Below are positions 16,128-24,497 of a DNA stretch of 37,050 nt, piece by piece. Numbering within the stretch: the first letter of the stretch is position 1; each line of letters begins with the position of its first letter. Where the stretch lies: NCBI GenBank assembly GCA_902825865.1, contig CADECX010000033.1:1-37050 (forward strand), written 5' to 3'. The notes below the pieces were generated by a model that was not told the DNA's origin, made no database searches, and was given only the letters and a program-made list of their open reading frames with translations. The DNA comes from an uncultured Alphaproteobacteria bacterium (GTDB taxonomy: Bacteria; Pseudomonadota; Alphaproteobacteria; Micropepsales; Micropepsaceae). The position numbers were made by a program, and so were the translations under genes.

Positions 16128-18194
16128 TTACGATTTCAGACCGAGCTTCTGCGCCAGATAGACGAATGAGAGACCCCACATCTCGGCCGATTGGCGGTGA
16201 TCGGCGGCGGCGGCGTGACCGCCGTCGGTGTTTTCATAGAACAACACCTCATGGCCCTGGGCCGTCATCTTGGCCGCCATCTTGCGGGCATGGACCGGCG
16301 AGACGCGGTCGTCGCTGGTGGCGGTGACGAAAAACACCGGCGGATATTTTCCGCCCGCCTTCACATTCTGGTACGGCGAATAGGTGAGGATGTAATCGCG
16401 TTCCGCCGGGATTGCCGGATCGCCATATTCCCCGATCCAACTCGCGCCCGCTCCGATATGGGTATAGGCGATCATGTCGATCAGCGGCACCTGGCACACC
16501 ACCGCGCCGAACAGTTCCGGCTTCTGCACCATCACAGTGGACACCAGCAGTCCGCCATTGGAGCCGCCCATGATGCCCAGTTGCTTGGGCGTGGTCAGGC
16601 CGCGCCGCGCCAGATCCGCCGCCACCGCTTCGAAATCGTCATAGGCGCGCTGGCGGTTGGTCTTGAGCGCCGCGTCATGCCAGGCGGGCCCGAACTCACC
16701 GCCGCCGCGGATATTGGCCACCACATAGATGCCACCATGGGTCAGCCACAGCCGCCCGAAATTGGCGCTGTAACCGGGGGTGAGCGAAATTTCGAAACCG
16801 CCATAGCCATACAGCACCGTGGGCGCGGGGCCTTTGAGGCTTTTGGGCCGGGTCACGAAATAGGGAATCTTGGTGCCATCCTTGCTGGTCGCCTCGAACT
16901 GTTCGGTGACCAGGCCTGACGCATTGAAACGCGCCGGCAGCGACTTGATGGGTTTTGGCGCATCATTGCCGCCGTCGAAATAAAGCGTGGTTGGTGTCAC
17001 GTAGTTCTGGAAGCTGAACATGGCTTCCGGCCCGAAATCATTGGCGGACACGATATCCGCCGAGCCCTGCCCAGGCAGATTCAGCACCTTGTCGCGCCAA
17101 TTGCTCCCATCGGCGGTGAAAACATGCACCGCGCCGATCACATTGTCGGTGATGGCGGCATAGATCTTGTCGCGCCCGGTGCCCACGCTTTCGACCGATT
17201 GGCGCGGGCCGGGCGCAAAGATCACGTGCGGTTTTGCGCCGTCGCGGAACGCCACCAACGCGCCCTTGGGCAGGCTGACGCCTTCGCTGTCGAACGGTTG
17301 GCGCAGAATTGCGATCCAGGCACCGTTGAAAAAGCCTTTGACGTCGGCGGAACGCGGCATGGCCAGCTTGCGCACGCCGTCCTTCTCCAAAACGAAATAA
17401 TCGCTTTCGAAAAAGCTCACGGCGCGGACCACCATGCCGGTATTGCCTTGCTTGGTGTGGAAGGTGGCGGGCGCCGAGGCGACGTCGCCGGTTTCGCCTT
17501 CATACAAGGTCTTGGCCGCCGCTAGCTGTTGGCCGCGCCGCCATTGCTTGACGATACGGGCATAGCCGGAAGTGGTCTCACCGTCCTTGGCGGTGGCGAA
17601 CAACACGGTGTCGTCGTCCAGATAGGCGGCATCGCTCTTGGCCTCGGGCAGGGAAAAGCCGTCGTTGGCCAGGCTTTTGGCCTTCAGGTCATATTCGCGG
17701 ATCACCACGGCATCGCCGCCGCCGCGCGACAGGCGGATCAGGCAGCGTGTCTGGCCGGGCGAACATTCGGAACCCTTGAAGACCCAGTTTTCTTTCTCCG
17801 CTTTCGCCAGCGCGTCCACATCCAGCAGCAGCTCCCAGCTTGGCGCGGGATTTTGGTAGTCGGCAATGACGGTGCGGCGCCACACGCCCTTGGGATTCTT
17901 GGCGTCCTGCCAGAAATTATAGACATGGCCATGGCGCAGGCTGCCCATGGGAATGCGGTCGGTGGCGTCCAGCACTTCCAGGATGGAATCGTAATTCTTC
18001 TGATAGCGCGGATCGGCCTTGAGCGGCGCCAGTGACTTGGCGTTCTGCTCCTTCACCCAGGCGAGCTGTTTTTCGCCATGCACCTCTTCCAGCCAAGCGT
18101 AGGTATCGTTGGGATCTGATGATGAAGGGGGCACGGCAAAGGCTCCTGTGGCAAGGACGGAACCGAGCATCAGGGCAAACAGGTTCGCGCGCAT
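16128..18194 (-). CDS. Prolyl oligopeptidase family serine peptidase (S9A), exported
   Basis: The 688-residue enzyme has a signal peptide (residues 1-20, ending Gly-Ala-Phe-Ala) and so acts in the periplasm. The N-terminal 'DPNDTYAWLEEVHGEKQLAWVKEQN' is typical of S9A. A seven-bladed propeller occupies about 80-410, and the C-terminal alpha/beta-hydrolase domain contains the catalytic triad: Ser in 'GGSNGG', Asp in 'TSDDRVSP', His in 'NTDGGHAAA'. It cleaves short proline-containing peptides. The ATG at 18194 is chosen because the signal peptide starts there; the frame is open 103 codons further but would cross into dapF on the other strand. It is divergent from dapF. Confidence 0.92.
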   Translation of the reverse strand: MRANLFALMLGSVLATGAFAVPPSSSDPNDTYAWLEEVHGEKQLAWVKEQNAKSLAPLKADPRYQKNYDSILEVLDATDRIPMGSLRHGHVYNFWQDAKNPKGVWRRTVIADYQNPAPSWELLLDVDALAKAEKENWVFKGSECSPGQTRCLIRLSRGGGDAVVIREYDLKAKSLANDGFSLPEAKSDAAYLDDDTVLFATAKDGETTSGYARIVKQWRRGQQLAAAKTLYEGETGDVASAPATFHTKQGNTGMVVRAVSFFESDYFVLEKDGVRKLAMPRSADVKGFFNGAWIAILRQPFDSEGVSLPKGALVAFRDGAKPHVIFAPGPRQSVESVGTGRDKIYAAITDNVIGAVHVFTADGSNWRDKVLNLPGQGSADIVSANDFGPEAMFSFQNYVTPTTLYFDGGNDAPKPIKSLPARFNASGLVTEQFEATSKDGTKIPYFVTRPKSLKGPAPTVLYGYGGFEISLTPGYSANFGRLWLTHGGIYVVANIRGGGEFGPAWHDAALKTNRQRAYDDFEAVAADLARRGLTTPKQLGIMGGSNGGLLVSTVMVQKPELFGAVVCQVPLIDMIAYTHIGAGASWIGEYGDPAIPAERDYILTYSPYQNVKAGGKYPPVFFVTATSDDRVSPVHARKMAAKMTAQGHEVLFYENTDGGHAAAADHRQSAEMWGLSFVYLAQKLGLKS

Positions 18195-18320
18195 GGATGT
18201 ATCCAATAATCGGCGGAACAGAATGGAAATTTTCACCTCGCCAGGCAATGGCAAAGGACAAGAAAAACCTTCGAAAAAGGGCGATGGAAAAGAAAGCTCC
18301 AGCCGCCTATAAGCTCCCCC

Positions 18321-19148
18321 ATGACCGCCTTTCTCAAAATGCACGGCCTGGGCAATGATTTTGTGGTGTTCGACGCGCGCGAGCATGCCATCGACCTGAA
18401 CGGCGCCAAGGCCAAGGCGATCGCCGACCGGCATTTCGGCGTCGGCTGCGACACGGTGGTCCTGATCCGTCCGGGCGGCGCCGAAGTCGATGCCGGCATT
18501 CAATTTTACAACGCCGACGGATCGGAAGCGGAATCCTGCTTCAATGCGACGCGCTGTGTGGCGCGGCTATTGCTGGACGAACGCGGCCTCACCCGGGTCA
18601 AGCTGTCCACCAAAGGCGGCCTGCTGGTCTGCAGCGATGCCGGCAAGGGCCTGGTGACTTTGGACATGGGTCCGCCTCGGCTGGACTGGCACCAGGTCCC
18701 GGTGGCCAGCGAAGTCGACACCGCGAACTTCTCGCTGGATGTCGGCGGCACCCCGCTTTCGGCGAGCGCCGTTTCCATGGGCAATCCCCATTGCGTCCTG
18801 TTCGTGCCCGATGCGGGCCAGGCGCCGGTGGCGCAGCTGGGTCCCAAAATCGAAACCCTGCCCTTCTTTCCCAACCGCACAAATGTGGAATTCGCCCAGG
18901 TCCTGGACAAGGGGCGCATCCGCATGCGGGTGTGGGAGCGAGGCGTGGGCATTACCTTGGCCTGCGGCACCGGCGCCTGCGCCACCGCGGTCGCCGCCAT
19001 CCGGCGGGGCCTCACGGACCGCAAGGTCGAATTGGTGCTGGACGGCGGCTCGCTGATCATCGAATGGCGCGAGGCGGACGATCATGTGCTGATGACCGGC
19101 GCCACCGCCATGCCGTTTCGCGGCCGGCTGGAACTGGACAAATTGTGA
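18321..19148 (+). CDS. dapF: Diaminopimelate epimerase
   Basis: The 275-residue PLP-independent epimerase converts LL- to meso-diaminopimelate for lysine and peptidoglycan synthesis. It starts 'MTAFLKMHGLGNDFVVFDAR' as expected. The two catalytic cysteines are Cys73 and Cys215 (in 'LACGTGACATAVAA'), and the substrate loop 'ERGVGIT' is present. The motif after the first cysteine is usually Cys-Gly-Asn; here it reads Cys73-Phe74-Asn75-Ala-Thr-Arg. There is no obvious ribosome-binding site, so translation may be leaderless or weak. It heads a tight run with mtaB (4-base gap), ftsY and yciB. Confidence 0.93.
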   Translation: MTAFLKMHGLGNDFVVFDAREHAIDLNGAKAKAIADRHFGVGCDTVVLIRPGGAEVDAGIQFYNADGSEAESCFNATRCVARLLLDERGLTRVKLSTKGGLLVCSDAGKGLVTLDMGPPRLDWHQVPVASEVDTANFSLDVGGTPLSASAVSMGNPHCVLFVPDAGQAPVAQLGPKIETLPFFPNRTNVEFAQVLDKGRIRMRVWERGVGITLACGTGACATAVAAIRRGLTDRKVELVLDGGSLIIEWREADDHVLMTGATAMPFRGRLELDKL

Positions 19149-19152
19149 TTTC

Positions 19153-20400
19153 ATGACGGTTGAAGTCGTCACTTTCGGCTGCCGCCTGAACGCCTATGAG
19201 AGCGAGGCTCTCAAAAGCCGCGCCGGCGAAGCGCAATTGCGCGACACTTTGGTGATCAACACTTGCGCCGTGACACGGGAAGCGGTGCGCCAGTCGCGCC
19301 AGGCGATCCGCAAGGCCAAGCGCGAAAATCCGGCGCGCCGGATCATCGTCACCGGCTGCGCCGCCCAGATCGAGCCCCAAAACTATGCCGCGATGCCGGA
19401 AGTCGATGCGGTGTTCGGCAACCAGGAAAAGCTCAGCGCCGAGGCTTATGCGGATTTCGGTATCGGCACTGCCGCGAAAATCCGCGTCAATGACATTATG
19501 CGGGTCCGCGAAAACGCGCCGCAGATGGTGGATCACTTTGACGGCAAGACCCGCGCTTTTCTGGAAGTGCAGAATGGCTGCGATCATCGCTGCACCTTTT
19601 GCGTGATCCCCTTCGGCCGTGGCAACAGCCGCAGCGTGCCGATGGGCGCGGTGGTGCGCGAAGCCCGCCGCTTGGTGGAAAAGGGCTTTGCCGAGATCGT
19701 GCTCACCGGTGTCGATCTGACCTCCTATGGCGGCGATCTGCCGGGCACCCCGTCCCTGGGAATGCTGGTGGAAAAGCTGCTGGCGCTGGTGCCGGAGCTG
19801 AAACGCCTGCGCCTGTCCTCGATCGACGCCATCGAAGCCGATCCGGTTTTGATGCGGGTCATCGCCGAGGAACAGAGGCTTATGCCGCATTTTCATCTTT
19901 CAGCCCAATCGGGCGATGATCTGATCCTCAAGCGGATGAAGCGCCGCCATGACCGCGCCGATGTGGTGCGGTTTTGCGACGACGTACGGCGGCTGCGCCC
20001 GGAAGCCGCCTTTGGCGCCGATTTGATCGCCGGGTTTCCCACGGAAAGCGACACGATGTTCGAAAACAGTCTGAGCCTGGTGGACGAAGCCGGGCTGTCG
20101 CGGCTGCATGTGTTCGGCTTTTCGCCCCGGCCCGGCACGCCGGCAGCGCGGATGCCGCAACTGCCCGGCGCGGTGGTCAAGCAACGCGCCGCCCGGCTGC
20201 GTCGCAAGGGCGAGGCGGCGCTGGCGGCGCGCCTGGACGGGATGATCGGTTCTCGTTACCCGGTGTTAATGGAACGCGGCGGCATCGGCCGTACCCCCTG
20301 CTTCACCCCGGTGCAAATCGGCAATGTGGCGCATGGCACTTTTCTGGACGTGCGCATCACCGGCCGCAGCGGCGAACAATTGACGGGCGCGCCCCTATGA
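19153..20400 (+). CDS. mtaB: tRNA t6A37 methylthiotransferase MtaB
   Basis: The 415-residue radical-SAM enzyme adds a methylthio group to t6A at position 37 of ANN-decoding tRNAs. The N-terminal UPF0004 domain carries cluster cysteines Cys10, Cys38 and Cys69. The radical-SAM motif is Cys143-x3-Cys147-x2-Cys150 ('CDHRCTFC'). A TRAM-like C-terminal region ends the protein. The 'VTFGCRLNAYES' start favours MtaB over MiaB. It lies between dapF and ftsY, an order common in alphaproteobacteria. Confidence 0.95.
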   Translation: MTVEVVTFGCRLNAYESEALKSRAGEAQLRDTLVINTCAVTREAVRQSRQAIRKAKRENPARRIIVTGCAAQIEPQNYAAMPEVDAVFGNQEKLSAEAYADFGIGTAAKIRVNDIMRVRENAPQMVDHFDGKTRAFLEVQNGCDHRCTFCVIPFGRGNSRSVPMGAVVREARRLVEKGFAEIVLTGVDLTSYGGDLPGTPSLGMLVEKLLALVPELKRLRLSSIDAIEADPVLMRVIAEEQRLMPHFHLSAQSGDDLILKRMKRRHDRADVVRFCDDVRRLRPEAAFGADLIAGFPTESDTMFENSLSLVDEAGLSRLHVFGFSPRPGTPAARMPQLPGAVVKQRAARLRRKGEAALAARLDGMIGSRYPVLMERGGIGRTPCFTPVQIGNVAHGTFLDVRITGRSGEQLTGAPL

Positions 20401-20410
20401 GAATTTCCGC

Positions 20411-21361
20411 ATGAGAACCTTCGGGGCGGCGCCGCCACCACCGACCTTCTTTGAACGCCTCAAATCCGGTCTGGCCAAGACCGGATTGGGCGAGATCCTG
20501 ACCAAGAAGAAATTGGATGCGGACACCATCGCGGAACTGGAAGAAGCCCTGATCCGCGCCGATATGGGCACGGGCCAGGCCAAAAAGCTGGTCGCCGCCG
20601 TCGCCAAGGGCCGCTATGACGCCGAAATCACCGAACGCGAACTCAAATCGGTCCTGGCAAGCGAAATTGCCGCCCTGCTGGCCCCGGTACAAAAGCCGCT
20701 GGCCGCGCCGGACGGGGTCAAGCCCTTTGTCATCCTGGTGGCCGGGGTCAATGGCACCGGCAAGACCACCACCATCGGCAAGCTGGCCAAGCGTCTGGGT
20801 GAAGGCGGGGCCAAGGTCACCCTGGCGGCAGGCGATACCTTCCGGGCGGCGGCCATTGAGCAGCTGCGGATATGGGCCGACCGCGCCAAGGCCCAGTTCG
20901 TGGCCACCAAACCGGGCGGCGACGCGGCCGGCCTGGCCTTTGAGGCGCTGGAGAAGGCGCGCGTCCATGGCAGCGATATCCTGATGATCGACACCGCAGG
21001 CCGGTTGCAGAACAAAGCCGGCTTGATGGCGGAATTGGAAAAAATCGCCCGGGTGATCAAGAAACTGGATGCCTCCGCGCCCCATGCGGTGCTGCTGGTG
21101 CTGGATGCCACCACCGGACAAAACGCCCTGAGCCAGGTGGAGGCTTTCTCCGCCACCGTGCCTGTGACCGGATTGGTGATGACCAAGCTGGACGGCACCG
21201 CCAAAGGCGGAATTTTGGTCGCCTTGGCGGGGCGCTTCGGCCTGCCGGTACATTATATCGGGGTCGGTGAAGGCGATGACGATCTCCAGGCTTTTGTCGC
21301 CGCCGATTTTGCCCGCGCCCTGGTGGGGGCCGACACTTTGCATGAAGGACGTAACGTATGA
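20411..21361 (+). CDS. ftsY: Signal recognition particle receptor FtsY
   Basis: The 316-residue SRP receptor GTPase docks Ffh-ribosome complexes at the membrane. It has a short N-terminal amphipathic region ('TFFERLKSGLAKTGLGEIL'), an N domain, and a G domain with P-loop GVNGTGKT (112-119), 'DTAGR' and 'TKLDGTAKGG'. The long acidic A domain of the enterobacterial protein is absent, as usual in alphaproteobacteria. The last four bases overlap yciB (ATGA at 21358-21361). Confidence 0.97.
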   Translation: MRTFGAAPPPPTFFERLKSGLAKTGLGEILTKKKLDADTIAELEEALIRADMGTGQAKKLVAAVAKGRYDAEITERELKSVLASEIAALLAPVQKPLAAPDGVKPFVILVAGVNGTGKTTTIGKLAKRLGEGGAKVTLAAGDTFRAAAIEQLRIWADRAKAQFVATKPGGDAAGLAFEALEKARVHGSDILMIDTAGRLQNKAGLMAELEKIARVIKKLDASAPHAVLLVLDATTGQNALSQVEAFSATVPVTGLVMTKLDGTAKGGILVALAGRFGLPVHYIGVGEGDDDLQAFVAADFARALVGADTLHEGRNV

Positions 21362-21918
21362 ACCCTCAAGTCCGGCGGCTGGTTCTGGATTTCGGACCGC
21401 TGATCATTTTCGGAGCGGTGTTTTTCGGCTGGGGCATTTTTGCCGCCACCGCCGCCATCATACCGGCGGTGCTGATCGCGTTGGCGATCGGCTACGGCCT
21501 GGAAAAAAAACTGTCGCCCATGCCGATCTTCACCGCAGCTGTGGTGGTGATCCTTGGCGGGCTCACTTTGTATCTAAAAAACGACGCCTTCATCAAAATG
21601 AAGCCCACCGTTGTATACGGTTTTTTCAGCGCCATTTTGCTGGGCGGCTTGGCGTTCAACAGCCTGTATATCAAGTACGCCTTCGCCATCGCCTTTGAAC
21701 TGGATGAGGAAGGCTGGCGCAAATTGACGGTGCGCTGGGGCCTGTTCTTTCTCGGCCTTGCCTTCCTGAATGAAGCGGTCTGGCGCAACTTTTCGACCGG
21801 GGTCTGGATCTATGCCAAGATCGGCATGATTATTTTGACCTTCCTGTTCGCCATCGCACAGGCCCCCCTTCTGATGAAACATCAGGTCCCGAATGCGGGC
21901 GATAATGCGCAAGAATGA
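21358..21918 (+). CDS. yciB: Inner membrane septation protein YciB/IspZ
   Basis: The 186-residue polytopic membrane protein has five or six hydrophobic helices and the family signature 'FIKMKPTVVYGFFSAIL'. 'NEAVWRNFSTGVWIYAK' lies in the second half. The family (septation protein A, IspZ, YciB) affects envelope integrity and cell division; no enzymatic role is established. The gene overlaps the end of ftsY by four bases and closes the dapF-mtaB-ftsY-yciB run. Confidence 0.95.
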   Translation: MNPQVRRLVLDFGPLIIFGAVFFGWGIFAATAAIIPAVLIALAIGYGLEKKLSPMPIFTAAVVVILGGLTLYLKNDAFIKMKPTVVYGFFSAILLGGLAFNSLYIKYAFAIAFELDEEGWRKLTVRWGLFFLGLAFLNEAVWRNFSTGVWIYAKIGMIILTFLFAIAQAPLLMKHQVPNAGDNAQE

Positions 21919-22249
21919 TGCGTGAGCGGCATGATGCCGCGCGGACTATCTTCTTAAAATTATTGGCAGCTTCGCTTCGATGGTGCGGTTAAGTCAGGGT
22001 CATACCATGCGTTGTGCTGCGGTCGCGCACACGGATGGCGGCACTCACTATACGAGGGGTGCGGGCGGTTGATCACACCGCAGGTCCTTTGCAAAGATGG
22101 GCTGACAAAATTTGCGCATGGACTTCTGTACGCAAAACCGTTTTAACTTCGGCTTCCGGACTGCGGACCTTTCCTGTAACCCGAACACGGGGCATGATCG
22201 AGAACCACGCGGTACCAAAAGACCGACGCGTCGAATTAAGGGGTTATGG
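21919..22249. other. 331-base gap without a recognised gene
   Basis: I see no tRNA, small RNA or convincing coding frame here. The composition is more AT-rich than the surroundings around 21950-21970. The only structured element noticed is the imperfect inverted repeat at 22111-22136. The stretch probably holds the promoter of the MarR-family gene. Confidence 0.5.
22111..22136. promoter_or_regulatory. Imperfect inverted repeat, possible MarR operator
   Basis: TTTGCGCA (22111-22118) and TACGCAAA (22129-22136) match at seven of eight positions as an inverted repeat with a ten-base centre. It lies 114 bases before the MarR-family start. MarR dimers bind such palindromes and often autoregulate, but this assignment is only positional. 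Confidence 0.3.
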
Positions 22250-22765
22250 ATGATGAAGGGGCAGCGCAGGCCGGGGAATGGTTTTGACCTTTCCGAAGCC
22301 CCCTCTCACCTGATCCGCCGCTGCCAACAATTCTATGGCGACCTTTACGCGCGCGAAGCCGGCGGCAAGGAATTGACCAAACAGCAATTCACTCTGCTCT
22401 GCGCGTTGGAACAGAATGACGGCACCAGCCAGACCGCGTTGGTGGAGATCACCGGCATTGATCGTTCGACGCTTGCCGAGATGGTGCGGCGGATGCTGGA
22501 AAAAGGTTTGCTGTCGCGCGAGCGCACCGAGGAAGATCAGCGCGCCAATGCGGTGGCGATCAGCCCCGCCGGCCGCAAGGCGCTGCGCGGCGCCCGCAAT
22601 GCCGCCGACCGGGCGGAACGGGCCCTGCTCGAGGCCCTGCCCCAGCCGGAACGCCAGAAATTCGTCAAAGCCCTGTCCCAGATCGCCCAGGCTGCCGAGC
22701 AGCTGAACGGCGACGCCATCCGCCCCGTCCGCCGCAATGTCCGGCGCAGGAAAATAGGCGGCTAA
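22250..22765 (+). CDS. MarR-family transcriptional regulator
   Basis: The 171-residue winged-helix regulator has helix-turn-helix core 'GTSQTALVEITGIDRSTLAEMVRRMLEKGLLSRERTEEDQRANAVAISPAGRKAL' (about residues 60-115), flanked by helices for dimerisation. The C-terminus is strongly basic ('RPVRRNVRRRK'). AAGGGG lies six bases before ATG 22250 and fixes the start. MarR proteins usually repress efflux or stress genes and respond to small ligands. The target here is unknown. Its stop is three bases from the convergent end of the 85-residue gene. Confidence 0.88.
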   Translation: MMKGQRRPGNGFDLSEAPSHLIRRCQQFYGDLYAREAGGKELTKQQFTLLCALEQNDGTSQTALVEITGIDRSTLAEMVRRMLEKGLLSRERTEEDQRANAVAISPAGRKALRGARNAADRAERALLEALPQPERQKFVKALSQIAQAAEQLNGDAIRPVRRNVRRRKIGG

Positions 22766-22768
22766 TCT

Positions 22769-23026
22769 CTAAACAGTGATGTCTATGTGCTGGCCCAACC
22801 GGCCAGAAGCACCCGCTTGGGGCTGCGGTGCGGCCGGAGCGGCCGCCGGGGCGGTCTGCTTGAGCGGCAGGGCCGAAAAGCCCTGGGCCGGGGCGGCGGT
22901 TTTTTGCAGGGCAGCCGCGAAATTGGCCCCACTCGACTGCTGCGGGGCAGCCTGCGGCATCTGCAGCCGCGCGCGGGCCTCGCGGGCGGCCTGCTGGGCG
23001 GCAATCAAGGTGGCGCTGACTTGCAT
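22769..23026 (-). CDS. Hypothetical protein, 85 residues, downstream of ccmG
   Basis: This small protein is rich in Ala, Gln and Pro. It has an N-terminal helix ('MQVSATLIAAQQAAREARARLQ'), a low-complexity middle and a C-terminal 'GQHIDITV'. No signal peptide or transmembrane segment is seen, and I do not recognise a family with a known function. It lies 42 bases after ccmG on the same strand and could be the last gene of the ccm operon. The coding frame is supported by the defined start and stop and by the tight packing with the MarR gene. Confidence 0.6.
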   Translation of the reverse strand: MQVSATLIAAQQAAREARARLQMPQAAPQQSSGANFAAALQKTAAPAQGFSALPLKQTAPAAAPAAPQPQAGASGRLGQHIDITV

Positions 23027-23068
23027 CCCCCCAACCTGACAAAACAGGGTTAGGAAAGTGTTGACGTC

Positions 23069-23611
23069 CTAGGGGTTGGCTTGAGCCGCCTTGATGGCGG
23101 GAATGATCTGCTGATCCAGCGCGGCGGCCGTGACCTCGCCGACGAATTTCAGGCGAATGATGCCCTTGCCGTCGACCACAAAGGTCTCCGGCACGCCATA
23201 GACGCCCCATTCGATGGACGCGCGGCCGTCATCGTCGCGGGCGATGCGGGCAAAAGGGTTGCCCACCTCATCCAGGAAGGCGCGGGTCGCTTCCGGCTTG
23301 TCCTTTTGCGCCAGCCCGTACACCGCGATCCCCGGCACCTTGCTGAGACGGTTGAGCTGAACGGCCTCCAGGCGGCAAGGCGCGCACCAGGAGGCGAAGA
23401 CATTGACCACACTGACATGACCGGCGCTCAGGTCCGCGGGCGTAAAGGCGGCGCTCTGCGCGTCCAATGCGGGCAGCACCAGCCGCGGCGCCGGCTTGTT
23501 GATCAAGACAGAGGGAATGACGTCGTCGTTGGGCGACCACAGGCTCTTGAACAGAAAAAACGCCAGGACCGCGAAAGCGGTGACGGGAATGATGGTGACC
23601 CAGCGGTTCAT
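23069..23611 (-). CDS. ccmG: Thiol:disulfide interchange protein CcmG/DsbE
   Basis: The 180-residue membrane-anchored periplasmic thioredoxin reduces the CXXCH cysteines of apocytochrome c before heme attachment. It has an N-terminal membrane anchor (residues 5-22), a thioredoxin fold with active site Cys76-Ala-Pro-Cys79 ('FASWCAPCR'), and the conserved 'YGVPETFVVDGKG' cis-proline region. Its start overlaps the ccmD stop by four bases (ATGA). Confidence 0.95.
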   Translation of the reverse strand: MNRWVTIIPVTAFAVLAFFLFKSLWSPNDDVIPSVLINKPAPRLVLPALDAQSAAFTPADLSAGHVSVVNVFASWCAPCRLEAVQLNRLSKVPGIAVYGLAQKDKPEATRAFLDEVGNPFARIARDDDGRASIEWGVYGVPETFVVDGKGIIRLKFVGEVTAAALDQQIIPAIKAAQANP

Positions 23612-23787
23612 GACTTGGGTTGGCTCATTTGGCCGGCCTCCAGAGCCGCCAGCCGGGCCTTGGCGCGGCGCCAGGCCAAGAGGGTCCTGAGCGTCACGCC
23701 GCCCAGCACCAGCACCGTCACGCCATAGGCGGGCCAGATGTATACGGCATAGATACCCATATTGAAGTTCAGTGGGTCGAAATTCAT
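23608..23787 (-). CDS. ccmD: Heme exporter protein CcmD
   Basis: The 59-residue protein has a single transmembrane helix ('GIYAVYIWPAYGVTVLVLGGVTL') followed by a basic helix ('RRAKARLAALEAG'), the standard CcmD layout. It stabilises the CcmABC-CcmE complex and helps release holo-CcmE. The start ATG 23787 overlaps the ccmC stop by four bases, and its own stop overlaps the ccmG start likewise. Confidence 0.9.
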   Translation of the reverse strand: MNFDPLNFNMGIYAVYIWPAYGVTVLVLGGVTLRTLLAWRRAKARLAALEAGQMSQPKS

Positions 23788-24497
23788 CGTGCGCCCGCCT
23801 GCATCAGATTGCGCGCCCGCCGCTCGAGGATGGCGGTCCTTATGCGGACCATCCATAGGGTGAGGAACAGGAGAAAGTATCCCCCCATCATCAACAGCAG
23901 CGGCTTGAGAAACACCGGCGCCGTCCCACCACTGACGATGCCTTCGCCCTGGTGCAAGGTGTTCCACCATTCGACGGAAAAATAGATGATGGGGATATTG
24001 ACGGCGCCGATCAGCGCCAAAATGGCGGCGGCGCGCGCGGCGCGAACCTCATCCTCGATGGCGTTCCACAGCGCGATATAGCCCAGGTAAATAAACAGCA
24101 GCAGCAGGAAGCTGGTCAGTCTCGCGTCCCACACCCAATAGGTGCCCCACATCGGCTTGCCCCAGAGAGATCCGGTGATCAGGCCCAAGAGAGTGAACAG
24201 CGCGCCCAATGGTGCGGCGGCGCGCGCGGCGGTATCGGACAGAGGATGCCGCCACACCAGTGACAGAAGCGAACAGACAGCGATGGCACCATAAACGTTC
24301 ATCGCCGTTGTGGCGGCGGGAACGTGAATAAACATCATCAGCACGGTGCGGCCCTGCTGATAGTCCGGCGGCGCGCTGAAGCCCAGATAAAGACCGATGC
24401 CCAGGCACAGCAAAGTGCCAATGGCCGTGAAAGGCAGGACCACGCCGGACAGCCGCATGAAATTGTGCGGATTGGCATAGCGGAACAGGAACTGCAT
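23784..24497 (-). CDS. ccmC: Heme exporter permease CcmC
   Basis: The 237-residue inner-membrane protein has six hydrophobic helices and the tryptophan-rich heme-handling motif 'WGTYWVWDARLTS'. Conserved histidines that hold heme flank it: 'FIHVPAA' before it, and 'EWWNTLHQG' in a later periplasmic loop. It presents heme to CcmE during System I cytochrome c maturation. The ATG immediately follows the ccmB stop. Confidence 0.96.
   Translation of the reverse strand: MQFLFRYANPHNFMRLSGVVLPFTAIGTLLCLGIGLYLGFSAPPDYQQGRTVLMMFIHVPAATTAMNVYGAIAVCSLLSLVWRHPLSDTAARAAAPLGALFTLLGLITGSLWGKPMWGTYWVWDARLTSFLLLLFIYLGYIALWNAIEDEVRAARAAAILALIGAVNIPIIYFSVEWWNTLHQGEGIVSGGTAPVFLKPLLLMMGGYFLLFLTLWMVRIRTAILERRARNLMQAGAR

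Noticed and set aside
18248..18358. 36-residue Lys/Arg-rich frame just before dapF
   Set aside because: It overlaps the dapF start in another frame, has no ribosome-binding site and no terminator. A leader-peptide role cannot be excluded but nothing supports it.
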